From a virus, in IMG/VR virus record IMGVR_UViG_3300036861_000187, positions 1-36,507 of that record: a stretch of DNA of 36,507 nt, one strand, 5' to 3'. Shown piece after piece: positions 12,802-21,697 of the stretch (positions are counted from its first letter, which is position 1; the number at the start of each line of letters is the position of its first letter). The notes beneath the pieces were generated by a model. It did not search any database, was not told where the DNA came from, and saw only the letters and a list, made by a program, of their open reading frames with translations. Made by a program: the position numbers and the translations under genes.

Positions 12802-12936
12802 TTGACGACGACAAGATTTCCCCGACATCCAGGGGCGTCATTAAAGAAAACTCCGTTAGGAACGAACAAACCTAGCGTGATTCAATCTAGATCGTATTCT
12901 CTGGTTGAATTTATTCCTCTTTATAGGGAAAACTAA
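12802..12936 (+). CDS. Possible 44-aa protein, TTG start, last early gene
   Basis: TTG at 12802 follows AGAGGT with a 7-base spacer; the frame runs 44 codons to TAA at 12934-12936. The product is basic at first (TTTRFPRHPGASLKKTPLG) and hydrophobic near the end. Its stop overlaps the stop of the convergent late gene. Support is the SD and the otherwise unexplained gap 12730-12932; no family recognised. The ATG frame at 12727 gives only 15 codons. Confidence 0.4.
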   Translation: MTTTRFPRHPGASLKKTPLGTNKPSVIQSRSYSLVEFIPLYREN

Positions 12937-13127
12937 GACAGTTTTTTGGTTAGAACATCGAGGAACACGGAGACTATTTTTTCGTGCTCCTCGTGGTGTT
13001 TTAGGTGATTGGTGAAGAGGACTTCGAGTTTCAAAAGCCTATCCCTGAGGTGGAGAGCCCCTACAAAAAATGCAGTCATCAACGGAATGATGGGAGCAAG
13101 AATTTTAATCCAATCAATCCAGTTCAT
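12933..13127 (-). CDS. Small membrane protein after the ejection genes, holin candidate (64 aa)
   Basis: ATG at 13127 overlaps the stop of the giant ejection protein (ATGA), with GGGATGGGAC upstream; ATG 13136 would add three residues. One membrane helix (about 8-25: ILAPIIPLMTAFFVGAL) is followed by a long charged amphipathic helix with His/Glu-rich EVLFTNHLKHHEEHEK. It is the last late gene. Size and topology would fit a holin-type or other lysis membrane protein, but no family is recognised. Confidence 0.65.
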   Translation of the reverse strand: MNWIDWIKILAPIIPLMTAFFVGALHLRDRLLKLEVLFTNHLKHHEEHEKIVSVFLDVLTKKLS

Positions 13128-16100
13128 TTGTCCCATCCCATAAAATTGATCAAGCCTTGAACAACTCCTGGGCGTTGATCTTCAAGAAATTTAATCGCCT
13201 GCTGCCTCGAAAACCCCGGTCCAGTAGGCACCATAACTCCATGATCTCGTAAAATCCTCGCTTCTTTCACAGAAATCTTCATAGCCGGATTTCTCAATTG
13301 GCCCCAAAGGGCGCGTTTCTCTGGGATAAAACCTTCTCCCTTTCCGTAGACAACTTTGCCGCCTCCAGAGAAAGATTCCCTGCTCTCAGGGAACTTTAGT
13401 ACCCTACCAGCAGCGCTAGTAGACTCACCTGTTGGACTTCCAGGGAACGGCACAATCTGGGCAGCCTCTTCCGTCACCCAGGAAGGCAACTGCTCTGCAG
13501 GCTCTTCGATAGGCATCCTCTTATAATCCTCCCATAGCTGCGCCTGCCAGTCCCGCACGGGGACTCCGGCAGCCTCGGCTTGCTGCTTTAACCGCTCAGA
13601 CAGCTTGTCATACATGAATTTGGCTTGCAGCTTAGAAAGCCCGGCCAAGGGGCTTTTTCCGGCCGCTAATCCGATTCTCCCTTCACCAGTGAGAAGGTTC
13701 GCCATGTGAGTATCTATTACGGTAGCTTCCTTATTCCCGGTGAGCGCCTCATAGAAGTTCATCACTTTCTGCCCTCTTCCCGTGGCTCCTAGGACTGCCC
13801 GAGGATCATCGCCTTGTAAGATCCGGTAAGCTTTTTCTACGTTGCCGCCGAAGTGCCCTTTGAACTGTGAACGCTGGGCGCCCTTCTTGTTTAACTGCAA
13901 GAATTCCTCGGCAAGTTCTAGGTTTGTCTCCCACGACTTTAGCGGAGATAGGGCCGCGACTACACCGGCAGCCTGTTCCTTGGTCACACCGTATTCAGCA
14001 GCCAAGGATTCGATTTTATTCTCGGCCTTCTCATACCACGAGGGGTTGATGGGCATGTCAAGATCCGGCGTATTGATGACTTCTTTAGTACCCCAATCAT
14101 AGACTGCTCGCTGATCGTTGCGTTCTGCTATGGCTTTCGCCTTGTCTCGAACTTCGACTCGCTTAGAGATATCGAATACAACGTTGTTTCCTTCTACCCA
14201 GGCGCCTATATCCCCGCCGACTTTTGAGGCGCGTTTCTGATAGATTGTAAGAATATCGTCCAGCATGCTGGGTGTTAGTTTAGAAAGAGCGTACCTCTTC
14301 TCAAAACCAGGGATTCCGACCTGAAAGCCCTCGCCGTAGTTCCTTATGGCTCGGCTAGGAGAAAGAGTGATCCCGCCTTGGCTTTTTATCTGGCTGAGAA
14401 TATCGTTCACCGTAGGGATTCCGAATACTTGCTTTCTCCACTGAGGGAGCCGCATCTCTTGTGCTACCCCTGGTGCTTGCTCTCCGAAAGATTTCTCACC
14501 GCCTAGGAACCAGTTTTCACCTTTAAGCCCCTGGATTTTAGGAGCAAAGTTTTCTAGGATTTTCACAGGGGCCTGCGGACCATATCGCTTTTCTACGTAC
14601 TGAAGCATAGAATAGAGCAACTGAACGCCCTCTGTTTTTGTCAATCCAAGAAAGTCCGCCCGACCTGAAGCTAGGTTCGCCAGAATCTCGTCGGCCATTT
14701 TCGAGGGTGTGTATGCTTGGCTGAGGATTCCTTCTGGCATTGTGAATAAACTGGCAGCTTCAGGATTTTCCTTTACGAATTCATCTTTATTGAACCACGA
14801 TCCGCGCTTCGTACCTACGATTTGATTGACGTTCTTGTGCCCTGTTTCATGTCGAATAGTTTGCTCAAGTAGGCTTTTGTCAAGGCTCATGGCTCCCGTT
14901 GTAGGATCGACAGTCACCGGGGTTTTGACTAGAGAAACCCCTTCGCCCTTTGGAACGTTATCGAACAATTCCATAACTGCCCGATTTACTGGGGTACGTA
15001 AACGTAAGTAATTCTGTCTAATTGCCTCAATATCGGGAGCCTCAAATCTTATGCCTCGTACCCTTGAAAAATCCTTTTTCCCGGCCTGTCCGATCAAGTC
15101 CATTTGTTTATCGCCGACAAACAGCGCCCCATATCCAGGTTTGTATGCTTGTATATCAGGATGGAACTTCTGTTCCTCTTGCAATCCAAGATTATAAGGA
15201 TTCCATTCTTGGGCGAGCCATTGTTGAACCTCCGGCTTGGCCCTTGTGAGCCATGACGCCAGCTTAGTCTTAACGCGAACATCCCCGCCGAATACTGAGT
15301 TAGCAAGCTGCTCAAGCGTGCCCATGATTGTTCTCTGTAGGACTATCGGGGAGCGCTCAGCGCGATTAATCTGGCGTGTAAGCCCGGACTCAGCGGCAAT
15401 GAGGCCCGACTCGTCTCGAAATAGTTCCCTAACTCCAGGGACTTTCTCTTCGATGGCCTTGCTCAACTCTTGGAAGACCTTCCCTCGAATTCCATTAATC
15501 TCAGGATCGTAAGGAAGGTTCCGCCATTTAATATCTTGTGCAATCTCACGGCGAAGGTCATTGATTTTCTCCGGGGTGTCGTGAACATACCGATAGCCCG
15601 TGGGCTGTATTTCATCTTCAATTACCCCGAAAGTTTTCGTTATCTGGTTCTTTAATTCTTGCAACCGTTGATAGTATGCTCGATCACCTTTTTTGAGGGC
15701 TATGGCCAGGGCGTCATCGACGATCTTGACAGCATTCGAACCATCGACCATACGGTCGCCGGCAGTTGCGAGCATCCCCTTAGCCTGGGTGTCAACCTCC
15801 CATTTCTTTGCCGCTACCTTCTCCCTCAACCCTTCCAAGGTACTATCAGTTATTCCATACTTGGCTACAGCGCCCCCAGGGTTGCGGTTGAACATGAATT
15901 CCGCATCGGTCGGTTTGATGATAGAATTCACAAGGCGAGAACCAAATTTAGGCGCCGAAACCGTCGGCAAAGGGGGCAAAGCTTTAGCCATACTAGGAAC
16001 TATCTCTGCAGCACCCTTCATTAATCCGAACGCTTGCGGCGCGGCTTCACCAACTTCAAATGGGGTTCCTTCGGAGAGTTGCTTGTAAAGATGCTCGGCG

Positions 16101-16471
16101 TACGCTGGCATCCCGGTTATAAACTCGGTAGCCATCTTATTAGCTTCCAGGGGTTGTCCAGTGGCAAGCTTACCTAGCGCTTGGCTTGCGGCAGCACCAG
16201 TCTCCAAGGTCATTTCAGGGATGGTCTTGAATATCGCCTGATTCACGCCTTGCATTGTCTGTTGAAGGATCGGAAGGAAGCCAGTTTTCTTCTCTGCGGC
16301 AGCTCCCGCTGCGATGTTAGCCTGATGTTCTCTCAACCGCTGTTCCGGTGTTGCAGCCAGGAGAGCGGTAGCTCGTTTCTCTTCCTCGCCTAATGGAGGC
16401 TGTGGGACAGCGGTAGGAGCAAACTCTGTCCAGGGTCCTTGCTCTGTGAATTCTTCCCAAGGTCCGGCCAT
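13124..16471 (-). CDS. Giant DNA-ejection/internal virion protein with HExxH peptidase motif
   Basis: 1,115 aa, fourth gene of the ejection cassette and thus the likely counterpart of a large internal protein injected with the DNA. ATG 16471 shares a base with the upstream TAA and has GGGAG upstream. Features: N-terminal GPWEEF and GPWTEF repeats; helical body; HETGH (541-545; DNA 14837-14851) with a downstream ADEILANL acidic segment (about 593-600), a zincin-like layout; then about 805-985 with AAGVVAALSP, GRGQKVMNFYEALTG and VIDTHMANLL, resembling DUF7178 and the HhH-GPD glycosylase core. A combined role in crossing the envelope and handling DNA is inferred. Confidence 0.8.
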   Translation of the reverse strand: MAGPWEEFTEQGPWTEFAPTAVPQPPLGEEEKRATALLAATPEQRLREHQANIAAGAAAEKKTGFLPILQQTMQGVNQAIFKTIPEMTLETGAAASQALGKLATGQPLEANKMATEFITGMPAYAEHLYKQLSEGTPFEVGEAAPQAFGLMKGAAEIVPSMAKALPPLPTVSAPKFGSRLVNSIIKPTDAEFMFNRNPGGAVAKYGITDSTLEGLREKVAAKKWEVDTQAKGMLATAGDRMVDGSNAVKIVDDALAIALKKGDRAYYQRLQELKNQITKTFGVIEDEIQPTGYRYVHDTPEKINDLRREIAQDIKWRNLPYDPEINGIRGKVFQELSKAIEEKVPGVRELFRDESGLIAAESGLTRQINRAERSPIVLQRTIMGTLEQLANSVFGGDVRVKTKLASWLTRAKPEVQQWLAQEWNPYNLGLQEEQKFHPDIQAYKPGYGALFVGDKQMDLIGQAGKKDFSRVRGIRFEAPDIEAIRQNYLRLRTPVNRAVMELFDNVPKGEGVSLVKTPVTVDPTTGAMSLDKSLLEQTIRHETGHKNVNQIVGTKRGSWFNKDEFVKENPEAASLFTMPEGILSQAYTPSKMADEILANLASGRADFLGLTKTEGVQLLYSMLQYVEKRYGPQAPVKILENFAPKIQGLKGENWFLGGEKSFGEQAPGVAQEMRLPQWRKQVFGIPTVNDILSQIKSQGGITLSPSRAIRNYGEGFQVGIPGFEKRYALSKLTPSMLDDILTIYQKRASKVGGDIGAWVEGNNVVFDISKRVEVRDKAKAIAERNDQRAVYDWGTKEVINTPDLDMPINPSWYEKAENKIESLAAEYGVTKEQAAGVVAALSPLKSWETNLELAEEFLQLNKKGAQRSQFKGHFGGNVEKAYRILQGDDPRAVLGATGRGQKVMNFYEALTGNKEATVIDTHMANLLTGEGRIGLAAGKSPLAGLSKLQAKFMYDKLSERLKQQAEAAGVPVRDWQAQLWEDYKRMPIEEPAEQLPSWVTEEAAQIVPFPGSPTGESTSAAGRVLKFPESRESFSGGGKVVYGKGEGFIPEKRALWGQLRNPAMKISVKEARILRDHGVMVPTGPGFSRQQAIKFLEDQRPGVVQGLINFMGWDK

Positions 16472-17847
16472 TATTGTTTCTCCCAATTCTCTTTTTTAGA
16501 GGGATCACCGCCCTTGAATCGGTAGCCGCCTCGAACTTCCCCGACTGCGGGGACTATCCCGGTAGGCTTCCCTAGGTAAGTGCCCTTAGTGAATGCTGTC
16601 CTCCGCTTGGTAATCAAGTCTTCCACGGCGCCAATGGCTGCATCCATTCCGCCCTGGCTATAAGACGTGTTGAAGAGTGTCCTCGCCTGGTTCCTCGCCT
16701 GGTCGGTTGTCGCGCCACCACCAGATAGCGCTGAGGCAACGTCATCAATTAGACCATTGACGTAAGTCTGGAACCGGATAGCTCGTGGATCGTTGAATTG
16801 AACCTCGCCCTTGAGGATGATGTTGTTCAGGAGGTTCACATCACTTCTGGTGAATTCCTTAGAGGCTTGTCTCACAAGATCCAAGGACTCTTTCACGGCA
16901 TCTAGACTTCGGGACATTTTCTGTATCTGCGGGGACTTCCCGGCTGTGAATCCCGATTCCGCTGCCATAAGATCGAGATTCGGATTTACCACCGTTGCGC
17001 GGGCTACCACGGCGTTAAAGTTCGTTGTTCGTTTAGAAAGTTGACTTGGAGCCAACTTTCCAGCGGCCAATTGCTGAGCCATTGCCTCGTCTGCCGGGCT
17101 AGCCAGAGGTTGAGTGATATCTACTCCAGGAGAGGTTTCCCTAGCTTTAGTAATAGCCAGAATCTTCAAAGTCTTGTTCAATTCAGCCATCTCGGTATCT
17201 GCGGGCTTACGGGTCGCCTCAGCCTGAGCCTTCTTGAGTCCTAAAAGGACTTCCTGTTTTCGTTTCGCCGGGATTGCCTTCACGTTTGGATATTTTTCTT
17301 TGTTTGCCTCCACCTCGGCTTGCAGGGCTGTTTCCTCTTCAGGAGAATACTTTAGCCCTTTAGCTTCACCAACTACGCTTACCGGAGTAAGCTCCCCAGT
17401 TTTGGGGTTGAATTTATATGACTCCATTTGGCCCGTTTGTGGATTTCGCTCATGCCAGTACTCGCCTTTAGGACTGTACTTAAAGTCTGTTCCGAAGAAA
17501 CTGTTCATGTACTTGACGGCGCCCTCTTGGTCGTTTGCGGCGGCAGCCTTTACCTTTTCGATAGCATTTCGGGCGTACACCTCTGCCCTCTGAGGATCGC
17601 GAGTTTTCCAATATTCGTAGGCCTGTTTGTCCGGATCGGCGCCCGGCGAGGTAGCCGCCAGATTACGGAAGCCAGTAATGTCCTCTTGTTGCTGCCGGGT
17701 CTGCTGTAACGCTAGATTCTTAGCGGCTAAGTCTGCCTGCCGCTCTTGAAATTGCTGCTGAACCATCGGGCGTTGTAAATATCCTAAATTGCCAGCAGCT
17801 AACATATTAAAAGATTGCTCAAAAGGATCCGTGATTTGTATTGGCAT
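16471..17847 (-). CDS. DNA-ejection protein (458 aa)
   Basis: Third ejection-cassette gene; starts and ends at TAATG junctions. Gln-rich helical N-terminus (FQERQADLAAKNLALQQTRQ), a middle with EYWHERNPQTGQMESYKFNP, and a conserved-looking helical part (about 265-410, FTAGKSPQIQKMSRSLDAVK). It ends in GYRFKGGDPSKKENW, a tail signature I associate with podovirus internal virion proteins. Probably packed inside the capsid and injected, by analogy with P22 gp7/gp16/gp20. No enzyme motif seen. Confidence 0.75.
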   Translation of the reverse strand: MPIQITDPFEQSFNMLAAGNLGYLQRPMVQQQFQERQADLAAKNLALQQTRQQQEDITGFRNLAATSPGADPDKQAYEYWKTRDPQRAEVYARNAIEKVKAAAANDQEGAVKYMNSFFGTDFKYSPKGEYWHERNPQTGQMESYKFNPKTGELTPVSVVGEAKGLKYSPEEETALQAEVEANKEKYPNVKAIPAKRKQEVLLGLKKAQAEATRKPADTEMAELNKTLKILAITKARETSPGVDITQPLASPADEAMAQQLAAGKLAPSQLSKRTTNFNAVVARATVVNPNLDLMAAESGFTAGKSPQIQKMSRSLDAVKESLDLVRQASKEFTRSDVNLLNNIILKGEVQFNDPRAIRFQTYVNGLIDDVASALSGGGATTDQARNQARTLFNTSYSQGGMDAAIGAVEDLITKRRTAFTKGTYLGKPTGIVPAVGEVRGGYRFKGGDPSKKENWEKQ

Positions 17848-18932
17848 TAGGACAATCCTCCTATAGGAGCTGGCATATAAGGGACAGGTTCAAAAGGAGC
17901 GTTAACTGTAGTAGGAGTACCATAAATGGTATTAGGCTGCATCGACCGGCCTGCTTCGATAGCCCTAACCCTTTGTAATATAGCTTCAGGTACATTTCCT
18001 ATCGACGCCAACATTTGAGAATTCAACTGTCCGTTAGCTATAGCCACAGCCATATTTGGATTAGCCCTCAACCATTCCTGCTCAGCCAAAGATACGCCTT
18101 GCTGTTGAGCCATAGAGGCCAAATTTCCACCCGCCCCCAGGTACATACTGGAAAGAGCATTCTGTTGCCCGGCGGCTAGCCTTGCTGCTTCCATGGCCGC
18201 TTGCTGACCAAGTTGTTGCTGAGCAAACGTCCGGTTATAGTAAGTCTCCGCTTCCTGGGCCGCTAGCTTATTGTACATATCGGCCAGGGCGTTCATTCCG
18301 AAAGTCGAATTGCTCCTTCCTCTTGCACTCAACTGTCGATTGAGAGCCTTCTCTGCCGCCATTTTCTGCCACTGGTAGAGCGGGGAAGCTTCAAATCTTG
18401 CGCCGGATGGGGTCGTGAAGCCTTCGCCGGGTCCACCAAGATTGGGATTACCTGCCTGATTCCACGTGGTCGGGAAGTTGGGCGAGGGCGCACCGGCAGG
18501 TGCAGCTCCGGGGGCTCCAGGAGGGAGGACTGTAGCTGTTGGGACTGCGGCTGAGAGCGCGTTGCCTTTGAACGGTAGGCCATTAGCCGATGCCTCAGTG
18601 TCGCCGGGCAGAAGGCCCACGTTAACCGGAGGCTTCGCTGCAGTCGGCTGCCCTACTATAGAAACGGGTGCTCCACCGATTCCTCCCATAGCTTGCCTTG
18701 TTTTTGGCGCTCCTGGGGTTATGGCGCCAGGGATCATATTCCTTGCTTGCTTCTGATACCATGGGATGTCCCCGCCGGCGGGAGATGGTCCCATAGCTGC
18801 AATGCCTTTGTTTGTCTCCGTGGCAAAAGCCTGGGCTTGTGCGCTGTTTGGTCCGAATTGCCCTGAGAGAGCGTTAAATCCTGGCTCCCTGCCTTTTTCG
18901 TAAGCCAATCTTTGAGTCCAATAATCTGCCAT
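17847..18932 (-). CDS. DNA-ejection protein (361 aa)
   Basis: Second gene of the cassette, joined at both ends by TAATG overlaps. Low complexity rich in Ala, Gly and Pro (about 60-170), followed by a helical part with many Gln and Ala (NKLAAQEAETYYNRTFAQQQ, QAAMEAARLAAG). Composition and position fit P22-type injected proteins. No enzyme motif; the family assignment comes from context. Confidence 0.7.
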   Translation of the reverse strand: MADYWTQRLAYEKGREPGFNALSGQFGPNSAQAQAFATETNKGIAAMGPSPAGGDIPWYQKQARNMIPGAITPGAPKTRQAMGGIGGAPVSIVGQPTAAKPPVNVGLLPGDTEASANGLPFKGNALSAAVPTATVLPPGAPGAAPAGAPSPNFPTTWNQAGNPNLGGPGEGFTTPSGARFEASPLYQWQKMAAEKALNRQLSARGRSNSTFGMNALADMYNKLAAQEAETYYNRTFAQQQLGQQAAMEAARLAAGQQNALSSMYLGAGGNLASMAQQQGVSLAEQEWLRANPNMAVAIANGQLNSQMLASIGNVPEAILQRVRAIEAGRSMQPNTIYGTPTTVNAPFEPVPYMPAPIGGLS

Positions 18933-19819
18933 TATGCCGCTCCAAAAAGTTCTCTATTTCCTTGATCGAAATAGGCTTGCTGTGATGCTATGCTGTTTCT
19001 CATCACGTCTGTATCTTTGAATGTTCCACTATTTTGTACCCAATTCTTCCAAGCATTGAAACCCTGTTCAAGGGCTGCTTTGGCTGTGGCAGGATCGATT
19101 TGGCCTGATTTTAGTGCCGGGACAATGACGGAATTTCTCCAATTTGTGTAATCGTCGATTCCTGCGGAGGCTGTCTGCTTTTCCCGTCCCTTTCGGGTGA
19201 AATGTCCGATGATCGGACCTGTCAGGGCTCCGACTGCAGCGCCGATGGGAGCAAAAGGTCCGGTGAGGGCGGCTCCTAGTGTTGCGCCTCCGGCCATTCC
19301 TAATCCTGCACCTGCTAGCCCTCCCACAATTCCACCAGGGAACTTAGATGCGGCTGAGCCTGGGACTTGATAGGAAGGTGGAGTGAATGAGGCTAGAGCA
19401 TTCCTACCAACGGCGGGGGTGCCCGCTGCTGGCGATGCTCCGAAGGCAGCGAAAGCGTTGAACGGTTGCGCCGGGGCTATAGGGGCGAACGTTGGCCCGC
19501 CTCCGGGAAGCCCTAGGAGTTCCCTGGCTGTGGTCGCGGCGACCTGACCTTGTGAAGCAAACGGGTTGATATATTGCTGCCATGCATTGCCTGACTGAGC
19601 CTGCTGCGCCAATTGTAGGGCATTGAGAATATCGGTTCGACCTTGGCCGAAGCCGGTTCTCAGGGCTTCAGTCCCTCCTGTATAGGCTTTCTGGGCTGCC
19701 TCTGACGAGGCCTTTAAGCCGGCGGCCTGAGCCCTATTACCAGCTATCGCACCGCCGACTGACGCGGCGATAGGAGCAGCAACCTTGGCTATATTTAGAA
19801 AATCTTCTAAGAATGGCAT
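18932..19819 (-). CDS. DNA-ejection protein with glycine-rich membrane-like segment (295 aa)
   Basis: First gene of the cassette. A helical Ala-rich N-terminus (AAPIAASVGGAIAGNRAQAA) is followed, at about 160-210, by a long Gly/Ala glycine-zipper-like stretch (FPGGIVGGLAGAGLGMAGGA, then TLGAALTGPFAPIGAAVGAL) that could insert into a membrane. The C-terminus is polar and helical. P22 gp7-like ejection proteins also carry hydrophobic Gly-rich segments, which supports a channel-forming role. Confidence 0.72.
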   Translation of the reverse strand: MPFLEDFLNIAKVAAPIAASVGGAIAGNRAQAAGLKASSEAAQKAYTGGTEALRTGFGQGRTDILNALQLAQQAQSGNAWQQYINPFASQGQVAATTARELLGLPGGGPTFAPIAPAQPFNAFAAFGASPAAGTPAVGRNALASFTPPSYQVPGSAASKFPGGIVGGLAGAGLGMAGGATLGAALTGPFAPIGAAVGALTGPIIGHFTRKGREKQTASAGIDDYTNWRNSVIVPALKSGQIDPATAKAALEQGFNAWKNWVQNSGTFKDTDVMRNSIASQQAYFDQGNRELFGAA

Positions 19820-20047
19820 TTACTTTTCCTTTTTGTTGGTGTAATAGCCGAATGCTGCGACAACCAAAGAGGCGACCGCCTTGCTGATTTCTCCAACGTC
19901 GCCGGTGATCAGTTTCCCGAAGTCAACGTTGCCTGCCAGGAGTGCTCCCGCAAGAACGCCGAGGATTGTAGTCTTGGAATCGTGGCTAAGTTTCCCAAGA
20001 GTGCTTTCGATGAATTTCGCTGCAATTAACTTCTTAAAAAAGTTCAT
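19820..20047 (-). CDS. Small two-helix membrane protein, holin candidate (75 aa)
   Basis: ATG follows AAGGAG with a 6-base spacer. Two hydrophobic stretches (about 26-39 TTILGVLAGALLAG, and 57-70 AVASLVVAAFGYYT) are separated by a short loop, with a basic tail (NKKEK). Small two-span membrane proteins between tail and internal-protein genes are typical phage holins. I find no second lysis gene beside it, so it remains a candidate. Confidence 0.6.
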   Translation of the reverse strand: MNFFKKLIAAKFIESTLGKLSHDSKTTILGVLAGALLAGNVDFGKLITGDVGEISKAVASLVVAAFGYYTNKKEK

Positions 20048-20070
20048 AACTTTCTCCTTTTGTAATTATA

Positions 20071-20304
20071 TCAGGTTATTGAGACGTCTTGGTCAACCGA
20101 AGCCTCTGAGGTTATTCGGGCGGAAGTTGCAGCAAGATTTGATTCGTAAGCCTTGACGTAAGAAATGATCAGTTCTTTCAACTTACGCTTTAGGAATTGA
20201 GGTTTGGTTTCTCCTGTAGTAGGGTCGAAACCTCCGCTGGCAGCGAATCCATCAAGGACTCGCTGAATACAAGTGTCAGGAATTGTTAAGGTGACTTGGG
20301 CCAT
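20071..20304 (-). CDS. Small conserved phage protein (77 aa)
   Basis: Starts MAQVTLTIPDTCIQRVLDGF. An upstream in-frame ATG at 20334 would add 10 residues, but it overlaps the previous gene and its GGAGG touches the ATG directly; neither start has an ideal site. The pattern TIPDxxxxRVLDGF ... FLKRKLKELIISYVK recurs in small phage proteins of unknown function found near tail or head genes. It may be a minor structural or chaperone protein. Confidence 0.6.
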   Translation of the reverse strand: MAQVTLTIPDTCIQRVLDGFAASGGFDPTTGETKPQFLKRKLKELIISYVKAYESNLAATSARITSEASVDQDVSIT

Positions 20305-20306
20305 AA

Positions 20307-20918
20307 TTATGCGAAGACGGTCGTCGTCTTCCATCCTCCGTTGTAGATATAAAGTTTGTTGTTGGTCGTATCATAAATCATAGGTACCCGACCAGTATAG
20401 GTTGTCGGCACACCGGTTGGCGTCCCTGCGCAAGTAGGGATATATTCGAATCCATTGGTGGCTGTGGTCGCCAATGCTGCCGTTCCGATTACCACATTAT
20501 TGTTAGCATCAACAAAGACGCCATCAGGAGTTTGACCCCCTCCGCTAGCTCCAAGACCCAATCGAACATTGGTGATATCAAATATCAATCCGTGTTTTAT
20601 GACTCCAGCAATGGCGAAACCCATAGTCAAGTTAGTTCCACCGGATGCGGACGTCTTTCCGTTGAACCAGAAGTTTGTAGCATTTCCAGAGCTGTCTAAT
20701 TGGACTATCGCGTTTCCGTCAGCTACGTCCCCACCCGCCCCGGTTCCCTTTCTAAGGGCGAACGGTGACGGAGGATCGGAGCGGTTTATTCCAAGGCGTT
20801 TGTTCGTGAAGTCCCAGAACAAGTTTGCATTGTCTGAGCGAACTTCGCCGCCTTTGCTAACAAAGAGGATCGATCCTGCCTTGTGAAACATCCTTAAAAC
20901 GGTTTGAAGAAATCTCAT
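20307..20918 (-). CDS. Tail fibre/spike-type protein (203 aa)
   Basis: Starts at an ATGA overlap with the previous gene. Repetitive beta-strand composition with Asn/Gly/Ser-rich turns (NLFWDFTNKRLGINRSDPPS, GVFVDANNNVVIGTAAL) and an end containing RVPMIYDTTNNKLYIYNGGW, a segment common at the tips of phage fibre proteins. Probably a host-recognition or fibre-tip component. No catalytic motif visible. Confidence 0.65.
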   Translation of the reverse strand: MRFLQTVLRMFHKAGSILFVSKGGEVRSDNANLFWDFTNKRLGINRSDPPSPFALRKGTGAGGDVADGNAIVQLDSSGNATNFWFNGKTSASGGTNLTMGFAIAGVIKHGLIFDITNVRLGLGASGGGQTPDGVFVDANNNVVIGTAALATTATNGFEYIPTCAGTPTGVPTTYTGRVPMIYDTTNNKLYIYNGGWKTTTVFA

Positions 20919-21271
20919 GCAATCCTATTTACGTACCCGGTGATTAGAAGTTTGTTCGCTGAGTCGCAGAATGCGCTCACAACCAGGGAGTTATTAAGAA
21001 CCAAGCCTTCGATGAGGCGGATCGGGCCACTAAGCGACGGGATGACCACCGTTTTGCAGATAAGATTATCTGGATCGGTTACTCCGCCCCATTCGAGGGT
21101 AAGGTTCCGATCGACAGTGTCCGTGTTGTTAACCCAAAGGTAGATTTCATCGAAAGATGCGGTTCCTGCGACTGCCGTGTGGATTGTGGTCCCTGGTGTT
21201 GCTGTCGCGGCGACCTTGACAGACTTTCCGTTTGTTGAGCCACTGAGTAAAATTCGAGAGTATGTTGCCAT
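20915..21271 (-). CDS. Virion-type beta protein (118 aa)
   Basis: MATYSRILLSGSTNGKSVKV followed by ATATPGTTIHTAVAGTASFDEIYLW is a pattern I recognise from uncharacterised phage structural proteins in tail-fibre regions; EWGGVTDPDNLI also fits. Likely a beta-sandwich attached to fibre or capsid. Function not established. Confidence 0.6.
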   Translation of the reverse strand: MATYSRILLSGSTNGKSVKVAATATPGTTIHTAVAGTASFDEIYLWVNNTDTVDRNLTLEWGGVTDPDNLICKTVVIPSLSGPIRLIEGLVLNNSLVVSAFCDSANKLLITGYVNRIA

Positions 21272-21697
21272 TTATGCTCCAAAAATTCGATTTGCTAAAA
21301 TGTTCTGATCGTTGTCCACTGAAAAACCGAGCGTGACAGTGCCAAGCTTCCTAGTCAATGATACATTACCCGATGACTTTATGTCATCTATACGCCTTGG
21401 GTGGGTTTGGAAGGCTGATTCACTGATCACAATCTCTTTGTCTGCAACTACAACGTTAACAACCTTCTGTCCAAGTTTATTAGTAATGCTGACCGCAGTC
21501 CCAGCCTTCGTTTCGTCTATTCTCGGAGGATGAGGAAAGAAAGTTCTCACGAAATTTACAAGATCAGAATTCCTAAACAAGTCCCTTGTGAAGGTAGTTA
21601 TGCTTCGGAACCAGTGTTGCCATTCTGTTAAGTTCTGGCCGAAAACATCGCTCTTATTTTTAGGCGTTCCTTTTTCTTGCTGAGTAAACAGACTCAT
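21272..21697 (-). CDS. Hypothetical tail-region protein with internal duplication (141 aa)
   Basis: Starts at an ATGA overlap after GGGGAAA. Two similar segments, residues about 54-92 (HPPRIDETKAGTAVSITNKLG) and about 96-135 (HPRRIDDIKSSGNVSLTRKLG), lie 42 residues apart, so the C-terminal two thirds is a tandem repeat, probably of beta strands. The N-terminus is helical. Its place among the fibre genes suggests a tail component or connector. Confidence 0.6.
   Translation of the reverse strand: MSLFTQQEKGTPKNKSDVFGQNLTEWQHWFRSITTFTRDLFRNSDLVNFVRTFFPHPPRIDETKAGTAVSITNKLGQKVVNVVVADKEIVISESAFQTHPRRIDDIKSSGNVSLTRKLGTVTLGFSVDNDQNILANRIFGA

Noticed and set aside
12958-12991. Imperfect inverted repeat (11 bp arms, one mismatch) as a bidirectional terminator
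   Set aside because: It lies inside a coding region, has a 12-base or longer loop, and no T-run follows the stem on either strand.
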